Origin: Peribacillus sp. ACCC06369
Lineage (GTDB): Bacteria > Bacillota > Bacilli > Bacillales > DSM-1321
Assembly: GCF_030348945.1 (NCBI RefSeq)
Contig: NZ_JAUCEN010000002.1
Location: 2,108,001-2,172,000, forward strand
Reading direction: 5' to 3'
Length of the DNA stretch: 64,000 bases
Part shown: positions 25,066-33,841 of the stretch, in pieces
How positions within the stretch are numbered: position 1 is the first letter of the stretch
How the letters are laid out: the number at the start of each line of letters is the position of its first letter
Translations under genes and position numbers: made by a program
Notes under the pieces: model-generated
What the model saw: the letters and a program-made list of their open reading frames with translations, nothing else
What the model was told of the DNA's origin: nothing
The model's database searches: none

Positions 25066-25650
25066 GCACAGAATGTAAGGGAATATCCGTTTAAATTAGT
25101 TTATTACTATTGGATTTTGGCAAATTATATATATACTGGAACCCTCCGTTCTTCATTATTCAGCAGATAGAATTGGTTTTTCTCGTTTCTCAATTTCACA
25201 GTTAGATCGGAGGGGATTTTCTGTACTATGTCTACGTTAAGTTTATTACCTTATGAATCGAACCCACCATTCCTCATATCAATTTCTATCCTATTTTTTT
25301 TTAATCCATGAACAATTTTATATATGACTTTAATTTACAACAAAAAATTTGTCAGGTTTATCTTTTTAAAATGTTTTCAAGAACGTTTATTCACTTATAC
25401 CAACTTTTCAAAAACCTGCTAATGTGGGCATTGAAACGGTTTATCAAAAGAGTGTTTTCACTTTCTTTAAGAATAGATAAAGTTTTTAAAAATAATTATA
25501 ATATTTTGAAATTTTTGTTTATTTATGGATAAAATTCTTGTATATTATAAATTAGAAAGAAAAAATTGGATCTAATCTACATAAAAATATTGATAGTTAG
25601 CCTGATCCTCTCAAGAAGTGGATAGCAGGTCATTTCTTTTTTTATTTTTT
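25066..25650. other. AT-rich intergenic region, no gene seen
   Basis: Apart from short AT-rich frames with no ribosome-binding site or coding character, nothing is recognisable. TTGGATCTAATCTAC at 25566-25580 is a degenerate relative of the block C operator and may be a secondary site. Confidence 0.3.
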
Positions 25651-25664
25651 TGGATCCAATATCC
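25650..25664. promoter_or_regulatory. Block C operator TTGGAT-N5-ATCC (citE-like gene)
   Basis: TTGGATCCAATATCC. The GGAT/ATCC arms surround a 5-bp centre. It lies 17 bp before the TTG start of the CitE-like gene, overlapping the leader. The same pattern occurs at 26691, 31530, 31598 and 37525. Confidence 0.6.
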
Positions 25665-25681
25665 TAAAAGGAGGCTTATAG

Positions 25682-26539
25682 TTGAATATAAAACGGTCCT
25701 ATTTGTTCGTTCCTGCCAATTCAAGAATGATTGAGAAAGCTCTTAGCAGTGAAGCTGATTGTGTCATTCTTGATTTAGAAGATGCAGTAGCCATTAATGA
25801 AAAGAAGACAGCAAGGGAAATGGCAGTAGTTGCTCTGCAAAACAGCCGTTCTCAAAAGGATGTTTATATAAGGATCAATGAGATTACCACCCCGCTATGG
25901 AGAGAAGATTTAGAGGCCGCTGTAGATGCTGGTTCAAAAGGAATAATCGTACCAAAGGCGGAAAGTGCTGGTAACATGAAGATAATTTGCAATGCAGCAC
26001 TTGAACACTTCGATAAGAAAAATAAAAAAAGCAAACATTTCGAGGTTCTGCCTCTAATTGAAACGGCAAGAGGGGTACATTTTGCTTATAATATTGCAAC
26101 TTCACATTACCTTATTTCACGCCTAGTCTTTGGTTCTCTTGATTATTCCCTCGATATAGATTGTCAGTTAACAGATCATGGAGATGAACTACTGTATGCT
26201 AGGTCACAGATCGTAAATGCTTCAAAGGCGGCAGGTGTTGGGAGTCCGGTGGACTCAGCTTATCCAGACCTTGGGAATGATCAAGGATTGAATAGTGAGA
26301 CATTGAGATCAAGGAAGCTAGGATTTAGGTCAAAATTAGCTATTCATCCAAAACAATTGGAGCCCATTCATCATGTTCTTACACCAAGCCAGAAAGAGGT
26401 TGAAGAGGCAATGTATATTGTGAATGCTTTTGAACTGGCTGAACAAAAAGGGAGTGCATCCATTTCAATTGGAACAAAATTTGTGGACTATCCTGTTTAT
26501 AAAAAAGCAAAGACAATTTTGCAATATGCCAGCTTATAA
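25682..26539 (+). CDS. CitE-like lyase (HpcH/HpaI family; citramalyl-CoA or malyl-CoA lyase type)
   Basis: A 285-residue TIM-barrel lyase with the family residues visible: VILDLEDAV (about 28-36), Arg64 in YIRIN, Glu127 in PLIETARG and Asp154 in FGSLDYSLD for Mg2+, and KLAIHPKQL near 225. CitE relatives cleave citryl-, malyl- or citramalyl-CoA. No citD, citF or citC is nearby, so this is not citrate lyase. With the CoA-transferase and hydratases of block C, cleavage of citramalyl-CoA to acetyl-CoA and pyruvate is the likeliest role (inferred). Start is TTG 25682 after AAAGGAGG. An operator sits in its leader. Confidence 0.85.
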   Translation: MNIKRSYLFVPANSRMIEKALSSEADCVILDLEDAVAINEKKTAREMAVVALQNSRSQKDVYIRINEITTPLWREDLEAAVDAGSKGIIVPKAESAGNMKIICNAALEHFDKKNKKSKHFEVLPLIETARGVHFAYNIATSHYLISRLVFGSLDYSLDIDCQLTDHGDELLYARSQIVNASKAAGVGSPVDSAYPDLGNDQGLNSETLRSRKLGFRSKLAIHPKQLEPIHHVLTPSQKEVEEAMYIVNAFELAEQKGSASISIGTKFVDYPVYKKAKTILQYASL

Positions 26540-26608
26540 AAATATCAATGTTCTTTTATATAAAGGAGTTGATAGAAAAGTTTAAAAAATGCTTATTTTG
26601 AATGAATT

Positions 26609-26623
26609 TTGAAAGCGCATTCA
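26609..26623. promoter_or_regulatory. CcpA site (cre)
   Basis: TTGAAAGCGCATTCA matches the cre consensus WTGNAANCGNWNNCW at every defined position. It lies about 165 bp before tctB, upstream of the operator at 26691. Catabolite repression of the transporter operon by CcpA is expected. Confidence 0.7.
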
Positions 26624-26690
26624 TTTCATTAGAAGAAATATAAGTGAATATCAAATAAACAAAATATTAATAAATTAGTTTGCATTATCA

Positions 26691-26707
26691 TTGGATACAG
26701 AATCCAA
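26691..26707. promoter_or_regulatory. Block C operator TTGGAT-N5-ATCCAA (tctBAC)
   Basis: TTGGATACAGAATCCAA has perfect 6-bp arms and a 5-bp centre, 68 bp before the tctB start. It is one of two full-length copies; the other is at 31598-31614. Confidence 0.7.
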
Positions 26708-26774
26708 TTAGACAAATTAAAAGGACAATATAGTAAAAACTATCTATTTAATGTTTGATAAAGGGAGGGAAAGT

Positions 26775-27233
26775 ATGTTAGCAAGAAATATGCTGGCCGA
26801 CCGTATCGGAGGAATTATATGTATTATTGTTGGTGGAATCGCGCTATCGGAAGCTGTGCGTTTGTACCCAATGCGGACGGGTCCGTTAATAGGAGACCAT
26901 ACGATGCCGGGGGTTATAGGCGGGTTAATGATCTTGTTCGGTTTATTAATTTTCATTGTTAAGGGAGAAATTTTTAAGACTGAATACCCCAACAGTAAAA
27001 CAATGAGAAGAATGCTTCTCACACTATGTTTGTTATTCATCTATTGGTTTTTACTTGGTATTTTAGGTTATACCATTACTACCTTGTTAGTATCCACAGG
27101 TTTATTTAAAGTTATTGGCAACTACAGCATAATCAAATCTCTTATTTTTGGAATTTTGTTAACATTGGTTCTTTATTTACTATTTATTTTTTGGCTCGGT
27201 ATGCCGTTCCCAACTGGAATTTTTAATATTTAA
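26775..27233 (+). CDS. tctB: Tripartite tricarboxylate transporter, small membrane subunit TctB
   Basis: A 152-residue protein with four hydrophobic segments, the usual TctB topology, directly before the large subunit gene. ATG 26775 is chosen because AAGGGAGG (26760-26767) precedes it at 7 nt; ATG 26751 has no such site. TctB associates with TctA in the membrane and contributes to secondary active uptake. The order tctB-tctA-tctC is intact, with spacings of 18 and 43 nt. An operator and a cre site lie upstream. Confidence 0.85.
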   Translation: MLARNMLADRIGGIICIIVGGIALSEAVRLYPMRTGPLIGDHTMPGVIGGLMILFGLLIFIVKGEIFKTEYPNSKTMRRMLLTLCLLFIYWFLLGILGYTITTLLVSTGLFKVIGNYSIIKSLIFGILLTLVLYLLFIFWLGMPFPTGIFNI

Positions 27234-27251
27234 TAAAGTAGAGGTGATGAT

Positions 27252-28772
27252 ATGGATGCAGTGGGTATGCTTATATCCGGTTTTACAGAAGCTTTAACGC
27301 CAATTAACCTAATGATGGCTGTAATAGGTGTTTTGGTAGGAACATTAGTTGGCATGTTACCAGGACTCGGACCTACATCCGCAATTGCCATTTTGTTGCC
27401 GTTAACAACTGTACTTGGCCCTGTTGAAGGGATCATTATGTTGGCTGGCATTTACTATGGTGCCATGTATGGTGGTTCTACAACAGCAATTTTGCTTAAT
27501 ATTCCAGGAGAGGTTTCATCTGTTCCCACCTGTCTAGATGGTTACCCGCTTGCTAAACAGGGAAGGGGAGGGCCGGCGCTTGGCATCGCAGCGATATCAT
27601 CTTTTGTTGCAGGAGTTTTAGGGGTAATTGGTCTCGTATTTTTTGCTCCGATCCTTGCTAATCAAGCGCTGAAATTTGGTCCTCCGGAATACTTCGCCCT
27701 GATGATATTAGCTCTAACTGTCATTATTAATTTGGCAGGTAATTCAATAATTAAGGGCTTAATTATGGGCCTTTTCGGTTATATGCTATCGATGGTGGGA
27801 ATGGGTCCTACAGGAGGACAACCTCGATTTGATTTTGGTATTGATGCTCTTTCTGCAGGATTTGACATGATCAGCATTATTATAGGGTTGTTTGCTATTA
27901 CAGAAGTTATAAAGGGAATGGAAGAAAAACAAACAGCAATTTCTGTAGGTAAGATTGGAAGTGTATATCCAAGCAAATCAGATTTACGGAAGAGTTCCAA
28001 AGCGATGATCCGTGGTGGGTTCATAGGATTTATAATGGGAATTTTACCTGGTTGCTCAACTGCAGTTACAACGTTTTTATCCTATGACATTGAAAAGAAG
28101 ATGTCCAAAAATCCTGAAAAGTTTGGTAAAGGGGCAATTGAAGGAGTTGCAGCACCAGAAGCAGCAAACAACGCAACAAGTTCCGCTGGTTTTATTCCAT
28201 TGTTTGCACTCGGGATTCCGAGTTCGCCGCCTTTGGCAATTCTTCTCGCTGGCCTAATGATTTATGGTCTTCAGCCTGGACCAGTCCTGTTTGAGCAAAG
28301 CGGTAGTTTTGTTTGGACCGTTATTGCCAGTATGTTTATTGGAAACATCATGTTATTAGCGTTAAACTTGCCATTGGTTGGTTTGTGGGCGAAGTTGACT
28401 CAAATTCCATACGGGGTGATTGCACCTATTATTCTGATTCTTAGCTTTATTGGTGCCTACACGGTTCGAAACAATCTATTCGATGTATTCGTTGCATTGA
28501 TATTTGGTGTGCTAGGATATTTTTTACACAAATATCGTTGGCCTGTAGTTCCGCTCATTTTATGCTTTATCCTCGGGCCAATGTTAGAACAATCCTTTGT
28601 TCAATCATTATCTATGTCAAAAGGAGAGTTCTCCATTTTTATAGACCGTCCAATTTCATTGACTATTCTCTTGGCTTCTCTGGTGTTGTTTGTTATTTCT
28701 ATCATTTTAATAAAACGCACGAAAACACGAGTTAAAGAAGTGGTGGGTACAGATCTTGATATTTCTGAATAA
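27252..28772 (+). CDS. tctA: Tripartite tricarboxylate transporter, large membrane subunit TctA
   Basis: The 506-residue protein carries the conserved TctA features: GMLPGLGPTSAIAILLP near residue 36, GIYYGAMYGGSTTAILLNIPGE near 65, and the second-half repeat GFIMGILPGCSTAVTTFLSYDIEKK with GVAAPEAANNATSSAGFIPLFALGIP. About 10-12 membrane segments are visible. It forms the translocation channel and works with TctB and the periplasmic-type binding protein TctC. Typical substrates of the family are citrate, tricarballylate, terephthalate and other carboxylates. Confidence 0.92.
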   Translation: MDAVGMLISGFTEALTPINLMMAVIGVLVGTLVGMLPGLGPTSAIAILLPLTTVLGPVEGIIMLAGIYYGAMYGGSTTAILLNIPGEVSSVPTCLDGYPLAKQGRGGPALGIAAISSFVAGVLGVIGLVFFAPILANQALKFGPPEYFALMILALTVIINLAGNSIIKGLIMGLFGYMLSMVGMGPTGGQPRFDFGIDALSAGFDMISIIIGLFAITEVIKGMEEKQTAISVGKIGSVYPSKSDLRKSSKAMIRGGFIGFIMGILPGCSTAVTTFLSYDIEKKMSKNPEKFGKGAIEGVAAPEAANNATSSAGFIPLFALGIPSSPPLAILLAGLMIYGLQPGPVLFEQSGSFVWTVIASMFIGNIMLLALNLPLVGLWAKLTQIPYGVIAPIILILSFIGAYTVRNNLFDVFVALIFGVLGYFLHKYRWPVVPLILCFILGPMLEQSFVQSLSMSKGEFSIFIDRPISLTILLASLVLFVISIILIKRTKTRVKEVVGTDLDISE

Positions 28773-28815
28773 ACAATTAATTTTTTCTGCTATAAACTAT
28801 TAGGGGGGAATTATT

Positions 28816-29829
28816 ATGAAGAAAAAAGAATTATTTGGTTTACTTTCTGGTGTGATGGCATTGAGTATCGCTTTATCAGGCTGTACTTCAAATGCGGCTT
28901 CAGGCGATCAAAAAAAAGTGTCTGAATATCCGACAAAACAAATTGAGGTAATCGTACCATTTGCAGCCGGAGGTGGGACTGACCTTTCTGCCAGAGCAAT
29001 GAGTGAATATTTAAGTGAAGAGTGGGGTAAGTCAGTAGTAGTCATAAATAAACCAGGTGCTGGCGGTGCAACAGGAACTCAAGAGGTTCTTAAGCAAGGT
29101 TCTAAAGACGGACATACCGTATTGGTTCAGAGTGTTTCTGCTGTATCAGCACTTTACGCAGGTAATACACATTTACCTTTTAGTATGAAAGACCAAAAGT
29201 TTCTAGCCAAAATGACAGGCGACCCTCTTGCATATGTTGTAAGTGCAGATTCTCCCTTCCAGAATATAAATGATTTAAATGAGTGGGTAAAGAAAAATCC
29301 AGATAAGTTTACATTTGCTAGCAATGGTCCCACGGCTATAGGGACTTTCGGTACGATCCAGTGGATGGATAGTATTGGTGCTGATTTCTCAAAAGATAGT
29401 CTTGTTGCGACCAATGGTTCAGGTGACGCACTTCCAAAGGTGGCAGGTGGACATATTACACTTGCCGTACAAGGGGTAAGTGAGGTATCCAATTTAACGA
29501 AAGCAGGCAAGTTGAAAATATTAGGTATTGAAGCACCTGAGAGAAGCCCGTTCTTCCCTGATGTTCCTACCATGAAAGAACAAGGTGTTAATAATATAGA
29601 TGTTACGTTATGGTACGGCGTAACCGCACCTTCTGGAACTCCTGATTATGTAGTGAAAAAGTGGGAATCTACAATTAACAAAATGATAAAAGACCCTAAA
29701 TTTCTCAAAAAATTAGACAGCATTAATGTTCGCCCTAATTATGCAAATGCTGCTGATTTTACCAAATCAGTAAAAGAAGAAACAAAAGATTATACGAAAA
29801 TTGCAAAGGAAAAAGGATTAGTTAAATAG
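28816..29829 (+). CDS. tctC: Tripartite tricarboxylate transporter substrate-binding lipoprotein TctC
   Basis: A 337-residue lipoprotein. The signal peptide ends in the lipobox LSGC with Cys23, followed by the TctC domain: YPTKQIEVIVPFAAGGGTDLSARAM, VINKPGAGGATGT and PTMKEQGVN. These Bug/TctC proteins capture a carboxylate and hand it to TctAB. GGGGGG precedes ATG 28816, 43 nt behind tctA. A terminator follows at 29850. The pocket motif GGGTDLSAR is standard, so nothing narrows the substrate. Confidence 0.92.
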   Translation: MKKKELFGLLSGVMALSIALSGCTSNAASGDQKKVSEYPTKQIEVIVPFAAGGGTDLSARAMSEYLSEEWGKSVVVINKPGAGGATGTQEVLKQGSKDGHTVLVQSVSAVSALYAGNTHLPFSMKDQKFLAKMTGDPLAYVVSADSPFQNINDLNEWVKKNPDKFTFASNGPTAIGTFGTIQWMDSIGADFSKDSLVATNGSGDALPKVAGGHITLAVQGVSEVSNLTKAGKLKILGIEAPERSPFFPDVPTMKEQGVNNIDVTLWYGVTAPSGTPDYVVKKWESTINKMIKDPKFLKKLDSINVRPNYANAADFTKSVKEETKDYTKIAKEKGLVK

Positions 29830-29849
29830 TATATTTTTTCGAATACGTG

Positions 29850-29884
29850 AAGGGGATATGGGTATACATATCCTTTCTTTTTCT
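29850..29884 (+). terminator. Terminator of tctBAC
   Basis: AAGGGGATATG (29850-29860) pairs with CATATCCTTT (29867-29876), followed by a U-rich CTTTTTC tract. Confidence 0.65.
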
Positions 29885-29950
29885 ATGTATCGTTAGGTAA
29901 AAGTTAAATCCGAAAGCTCAAATTTTGAAAGGAAGGAGAGGTGAGAGGAT

Positions 29951-31405
29951 ATGAATTCACCAAAAATGAAAATTTCGGCGAAACCGTCACAGTCTTTGTC
30001 TATTAAAATTCCTAAAGTGCTTACTCTCACTTTAGGTCTGATTATTATGATTGTTGTCTACGTTATTCTTCCGCAGGAGTATACAGAGTCAGCAAGAATC
30101 ATGTTAGCCTTTCTTGCACTTAGTGTATTTTATTGGACGTTTGAACCTATACCAATTGGGTTAACAGCACTAATCTTACTGGTTTTTATGCTCGTGTTCG
30201 GTGTGGTTTCTACAGAAGTGGTTTACAGTGGCTTTGCCTCCCCCGCTATTTTTCTTATTATCGGTGGAATGATGTTGGCACGGGCTGTCAATGATACTCC
30301 TCTTGCCGAAAGAATTGCCTATATATTTTTGGCAAAATGGGGTGGTACAGCTAAGGGCCTATTAGCAAGCATTCTAGTCATACCGCAAATTCAATCGTTT
30401 TTTATACCAGCTGCCGCTGTTAGAACCGCTTTGCTCCTTCCTGTTGCATTAATGTCACTTGATACGATTGGAGAACGAGGAAAAGGTAACCTTACAAAAC
30501 TGATCTTGCTGGGTGTCGCGTTCGGTTCCACTATTAGTGGAACAGCTGTCATGACAGCAGCTATTGGAAATATATTGACCGTTGAGTTATTAAAAGAATT
30601 TCTCGAAATAAAGATTACCTATCTTCAATGGTTTTTTTACACGTTTCCTATATGGATTGCCCTTATTCCTATAGCTTGGTATGTATTATTAAAAAGTTTC
30701 CCATTAACAGATGAAGAAAAAAACTTTCCCCATGTAAAAAAGGAAATAGAAAATAAACTTGCTGACCTTGGTAAAGTAAACAACGAGGAAAAAAGATGTA
30801 TTGGTATATTACTATTAATTGTGGCACTTTGGTTTACAGAGCCCTGGCATGGTCTACATCCTAGTGTCCCAGCGCTTATAGGGGTCGTATTAATGACACT
30901 TCCAGGTATTGGGTGTACAAAGTGGGATCATATAATCAAAATTAATTTTGATACGGTTCTCTTAATGGGGGTAACGTTATCACTTGGTTATGCCTTTAAT
31001 AAATCCGGAGCTGCTACTCTTGTCGGTAAAAGTTTAAGTACAGAGTGGATTATTGACCTCCTGCGTTCTCCTGTATTGGCGGTGATTACCATCTTAGTTC
31101 TTACTCAAATACTACACATTGCCGTAGCAAACGTCTCTACGGCAGTAGTAACTTTGATCCCAATTTTTATAGGGTTAGCGACTCAAGCCGGAGCAGATGC
31201 TGTTCTTATTTGTTTGACAGCCTCACTAGCATGCTTGCACGGATATATTTTGGTTGTTGAAGCTACTCCAAATATAATTGTCCATAGTTCGGGGAGAATT
31301 CAACAAAAGGAGTTTTTTATACCAGGAGTAAAATTAACAATTTGGATGAGCATCATAACACTCGTAACTGCTGTTACTTGGTGGAACTGGGTGGGATTAT
31401 TATAA
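29951..31405 (+). CDS. DASS/SLC13-type sodium:carboxylate transporter
   Basis: A 484-residue membrane protein with about 12 segments and the DASS fold landmarks: FEPIPIGLTALILLVFMLVFG near residue 55, a first re-entrant motif SGTAVMTAAIGN near 195 (the family usually has SNTA-like), and a second near 400 (ANVSTAVVTLIP). Such carriers take up C4-C6 di- and tricarboxylates with Na+. GGAAGGAGAGG precedes ATG 29951. It is 121 nt beyond the tctC gene and separated from it by a terminator, so the block has two independent uptake systems. The substrate is inferred to be a pathway acid. Confidence 0.82.
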   Translation: MNSPKMKISAKPSQSLSIKIPKVLTLTLGLIIMIVVYVILPQEYTESARIMLAFLALSVFYWTFEPIPIGLTALILLVFMLVFGVVSTEVVYSGFASPAIFLIIGGMMLARAVNDTPLAERIAYIFLAKWGGTAKGLLASILVIPQIQSFFIPAAAVRTALLLPVALMSLDTIGERGKGNLTKLILLGVAFGSTISGTAVMTAAIGNILTVELLKEFLEIKITYLQWFFYTFPIWIALIPIAWYVLLKSFPLTDEEKNFPHVKKEIENKLADLGKVNNEEKRCIGILLLIVALWFTEPWHGLHPSVPALIGVVLMTLPGIGCTKWDHIIKINFDTVLLMGVTLSLGYAFNKSGAATLVGKSLSTEWIIDLLRSPVLAVITILVLTQILHIAVANVSTAVVTLIPIFIGLATQAGADAVLICLTASLACLHGYILVVEATPNIIVHSSGRIQQKEFFIPGVKLTIWMSIITLVTAVTWWNWVGLL

Positions 31406-31529
31406 ATAGTTACTATAAAACTTTCACATTTGAAAGAATTAGAAGAGCGGAATTTCAATGTACACATAAAGAGATCTGTTATATAATTTAAATATTCAAA
31501 TTTATTAAAATATATAGACTTCTTTTTTT

Positions 31530-31542
31530 AGATCCTGTATCC
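31530..31542. promoter_or_regulatory. Degenerate block C operator
   Basis: AGATCCTGTATCC keeps the ATCC arm and centre spacing, with AGAT instead of GGAT. It lies 56 bp upstream of the full copy at 31598, suggesting a paired site. Confidence 0.4.
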
Positions 31543-31561
31543 TATAAATGAATACTGTTTT

Positions 31562-31588
31562 AAACAGCATTAAAGTGACTGTTTTTTT
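31562..31588 (+). terminator. Weak terminator-like element
   Basis: AAACAG (31562-31567) and CTGTTT (31579-31584) with a trailing T-run. The short stem makes it uncertain, but the position behind the DASS gene is suitable. Confidence 0.3.
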
Positions 31589-31597
31589 ATAAAAAAA

Positions 31598-31614
31598 TTG
31601 GATCCAATATCCAA
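31598..31614. promoter_or_regulatory. Block C operator TTGGAT-N5-ATCCAA (MmgE/PrpD unit)
   Basis: TTGGATCCAATATCCAA has perfect 6-bp arms. It lies 64 bp before the start codon of the MmgE/PrpD gene. A TTG within it opens the frame but is not the translation start. Confidence 0.7.
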
Positions 31615-31678
31615 GGAAGATTTCTTACTTACTTCTACTTATATACTAAAAAATTTTAGGAGAAATGAGGGTTTCTTA

Positions 31679-33061
31679 ATGACACATAGCCAGACACTTG
31701 CAGGTTTTATTTCTGAAACAAAGTATGAAAATATCCCAGATGAAGTGATTGAATTTACGAAGCTTTGTATTCTTGATTGGCTCGGGACTGCACTTGCGGG
31801 AAAAGATAAGGCCCCTATTCAAATGATTAACCAGTTCGTCGAGGAAACTGGAGGAAACCCTCAATCAACAACGATTACAGGCATTAAAACCTCGGCTGTA
31901 AACGCTGCGCTTCTAAACGGGGCAGCAAGCCATATTGTTGAACTTGATGACGTTCATAAGGGTTCTATTTTACATGCTGGCACTGTCGTGATACCGGCCG
32001 CGTTAAGTATAGCAGAAGCAAAAAATTGTAGCGGAAAGGAATTAATTGAAGCTGTGGTAGTAGGTTATGAAATCTGTTTCAGAATTGGAGAGGCTGTTTC
32101 ACCTTCTCATTATTACTACTGGCATAATACAGCCACTTGCGGAACCTTTGGTGCGGCAGCTGCTGCGGCTAAGCTATTGGGGTTGAATGAGGCTCAAATT
32201 GCATCAGCTCTTGGAAGCGCAGGCACACAAGCGGCTGGTTTATGGGAGTTTATTGAGGACGGGGCGATGTCTAAACAACTTCATCCAGCAAAGGCCGCTT
32301 CAAATGGATTAATTTCTGCCCTTTTAGCGGAAAAAGGATTTACATCAGCAAGTAAAATTCTTGAAGGAAAACGGGGATTCTTCAAAGCAATGTCCGATGA
32401 ATATGATGAATCGAAAATTACTCAGGGGCTGGGAAAGAGCTATAAAATTATTGAAAATTCCTTTAAAATTCATGCATCTTGTCGGCATACCCATCCTGCC
32501 ATAGATATGATTATTGCTCTAGTGAAAGAAAACCCAATTCAATTAAGCCAAGTCTCTAAAATAAATGTTAAAACCTATCAAGTCGCATTAGATATTACGG
32601 ATAATTCAGATCCTCAATCCGTGTATGCAGCCAAATTTAGTCTTCAATTTTGCGTAGCACTGGGATTAATTAACGAATCAGCCAGTTTATATGATTATAA
32701 CGAAGATACATTATGGGATGAAACGATTCGTAAAACGATGTCACTAATAGCTGTATCAGTAGATCCAGAAGTAAATAGGGCGTATCCCGATAAATGGGGA
32801 GCTGTGGTAGAGATTGAATTAACGAACGGAAAAATCCTTAGCAAACAAACAAATTATCCCAAAGGGGACCCTGAAAATGCTGTTACATCTCAAGATTTGA
32901 TTGCAAAATTTGAACAGCTTACCAGTGAATTCGATGTAAATGAAACCAAGATGTATATTGAGCGGATAATGAATCTGGAGACATTCCATGTCGTTAGTGA
33001 TTTTTTTGAGAAACAAATGGGGGATGAACCATGGGGGCAAGAGAAATTGCACCAGCATTAA
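31679..33061 (+). CDS. MmgE/PrpD-family protein (2-methylcitrate dehydratase / cis-aconitate decarboxylase superfamily)
   Basis: A 460-residue protein of normal family length. The active-site segments are visible: ELDDVHKGSILHAGTVVIPAAL near residue 85, YWHNTATCGTFGAAAAAA near 145, MSKQLHPAKAASNG near 200 and HASCRHTHPAIDM near 270, aligning with Asp, His and Lys residues of PrpD and the IRG1/CadA decarboxylases. Members dehydrate 2-methylcitrate or related acids, or decarboxylate cis-aconitate to itaconate. ATG 31679 is chosen: GAGGG lies 7 nt before it and the upstream frame runs through an operator. No prpB or prpC is nearby, so a 2-methylcitrate cycle role is doubtful. Its position in a C5-acid cluster suggests a hydroxyacid dehydratase. 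Confidence 0.86.
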   Translation: MTHSQTLAGFISETKYENIPDEVIEFTKLCILDWLGTALAGKDKAPIQMINQFVEETGGNPQSTTITGIKTSAVNAALLNGAASHIVELDDVHKGSILHAGTVVIPAALSIAEAKNCSGKELIEAVVVGYEICFRIGEAVSPSHYYYWHNTATCGTFGAAAAAAKLLGLNEAQIASALGSAGTQAAGLWEFIEDGAMSKQLHPAKAASNGLISALLAEKGFTSASKILEGKRGFFKAMSDEYDESKITQGLGKSYKIIENSFKIHASCRHTHPAIDMIIALVKENPIQLSQVSKINVKTYQVALDITDNSDPQSVYAAKFSLQFCVALGLINESASLYDYNEDTLWDETIRKTMSLIAVSVDPEVNRAYPDKWGAVVEIELTNGKILSKQTNYPKGDPENAVTSQDLIAKFEQLTSEFDVNETKMYIERIMNLETFHVVSDFFEKQMGDEPWGQEKLHQH

Positions 33062-33240
33062 TGACCAAGAAATGGCGGTTCCATTGGAATCGAGTTAATG
33101 GGATGGTGGATAATAAGACGGTCAATTTAAGTGGAAATTTCCGGAACGCTATGAAGAACATTGATGAAATTTGGTTGAAAGTAACTATTGCTAAGCATAC
33201 ATCACTGTACCGCAATTTAGTTATGAACCACTTTATTTAA
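33061..33240 (+). CDS. Possible small protein coupled to MmgE/PrpD
   Basis: A 59-codon frame whose ATG overlaps the preceding stop (TAATG), the classic layout of translational coupling. The product (rich in Asn, Lys, Trp at the N-terminus, ending NLVMNHFI) resembles nothing I know. It could be a genuine small subunit, a gene remnant or chance. Between it and the next gene, AAGGAGG (from about 33261) precedes only a 6-codon frame, hinting at further decay. Confidence 0.25.
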   Translation: MTKKWRFHWNRVNGMVDNKTVNLSGNFRNAMKNIDEIWLKVTIAKHTSLYRNLVMNHFI

Positions 33241-33342
33241 AATCTATTAAACCATGTTTAAGGAGGTATGATGTGAAAATAGAACTGATGTAGATGATCA
33301 GAGGCCTACAACTAAAAAATAATACAAAGAGGCATTTAAATC

Positions 33343-33837
33343 ATGGATGGACAAAAATTAAAACAAGAAATCAATGCGCGTATAGAGAATTGTACCGTGA
33401 AAGAGCTAAAACATATACAGCATATGATTCATACGATGAAAAGTCCAGAAAGAGGGGGTTTACATTACTTAGGAAGCTTTCTGGGAATAAATCTAACAGA
33501 AATAGATAGGATTTCGATGGATCTTGGTATGCAAAATGCTAATAAATATGGAGTAGCGCAAGGTGGGGCTGTATATACTCTCGCCGATGTCGCTCTTGGT
33601 TATAAAATTATTTCAGACGTTGGTGACGAGAGTAAAGTTCTGACCATTGAGTTGAAGGTCAATTACATGAAGCAAGGAAAAGGCCGAAAACTTTATGCAG
33701 AACCCATTATTCTACATCAGGGGAAAAGTACGGTTGTTGGACAATGTATGATTTTAGATGAACAAAATGATGTTATTGCTGCTGCGCTAGGAACTTTTTT
33801 TGTAATGAGGCCAACCCATTTATTAAAGGGAGGTTAA
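33343..33837 (+). CDS. PaaI-type hotdog thioesterase
   Basis: A 164-residue hotdog-fold protein. The PaaI signature GVAQGGAVYTLADVALGY lies near residue 65, where the Gly-Gly and Asp/Glu-type residues line the active site. LTIELKVNYMKQ and AALGTFFV form the strands that end the domain. The first 45 residues are helical and not part of the standard domain. Such enzymes hydrolyse acyl-CoA thioesters and often free CoA from stalled intermediates. It precedes the fumarase-type genes by 4 nt, so one transcript is clear. The start site AGAGG is weak. Confidence 0.82.
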   Translation: MDGQKLKQEINARIENCTVKELKHIQHMIHTMKSPERGGLHYLGSFLGINLTEIDRISMDLGMQNANKYGVAQGGAVYTLADVALGYKIISDVGDESKVLTIELKVNYMKQGKGRKLYAEPIILHQGKSTVVGQCMILDEQNDVIAAALGTFFVMRPTHLLKGG

Positions 33838-33841
33838 TAGA

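Noticed and set aside
25308..25532. Frame of 74 codons between blocks B and C
   Set aside because: Phe/Leu/Lys-rich translation typical of AT-rich non-coding DNA, no ribosome-binding site.
25682..26539. Citrate lyase beta subunit (CitE)
   Set aside because: The acyl carrier, alpha subunit and accessory genes of citrate lyase are absent, so an independent CoA-ester lyase is more likely.
31598..31678. TTG start for the MmgE/PrpD protein at 31598
   Set aside because: This would place the first codons inside the operator palindrome; ATG 31679 has a proper site and the normal family N-terminus.
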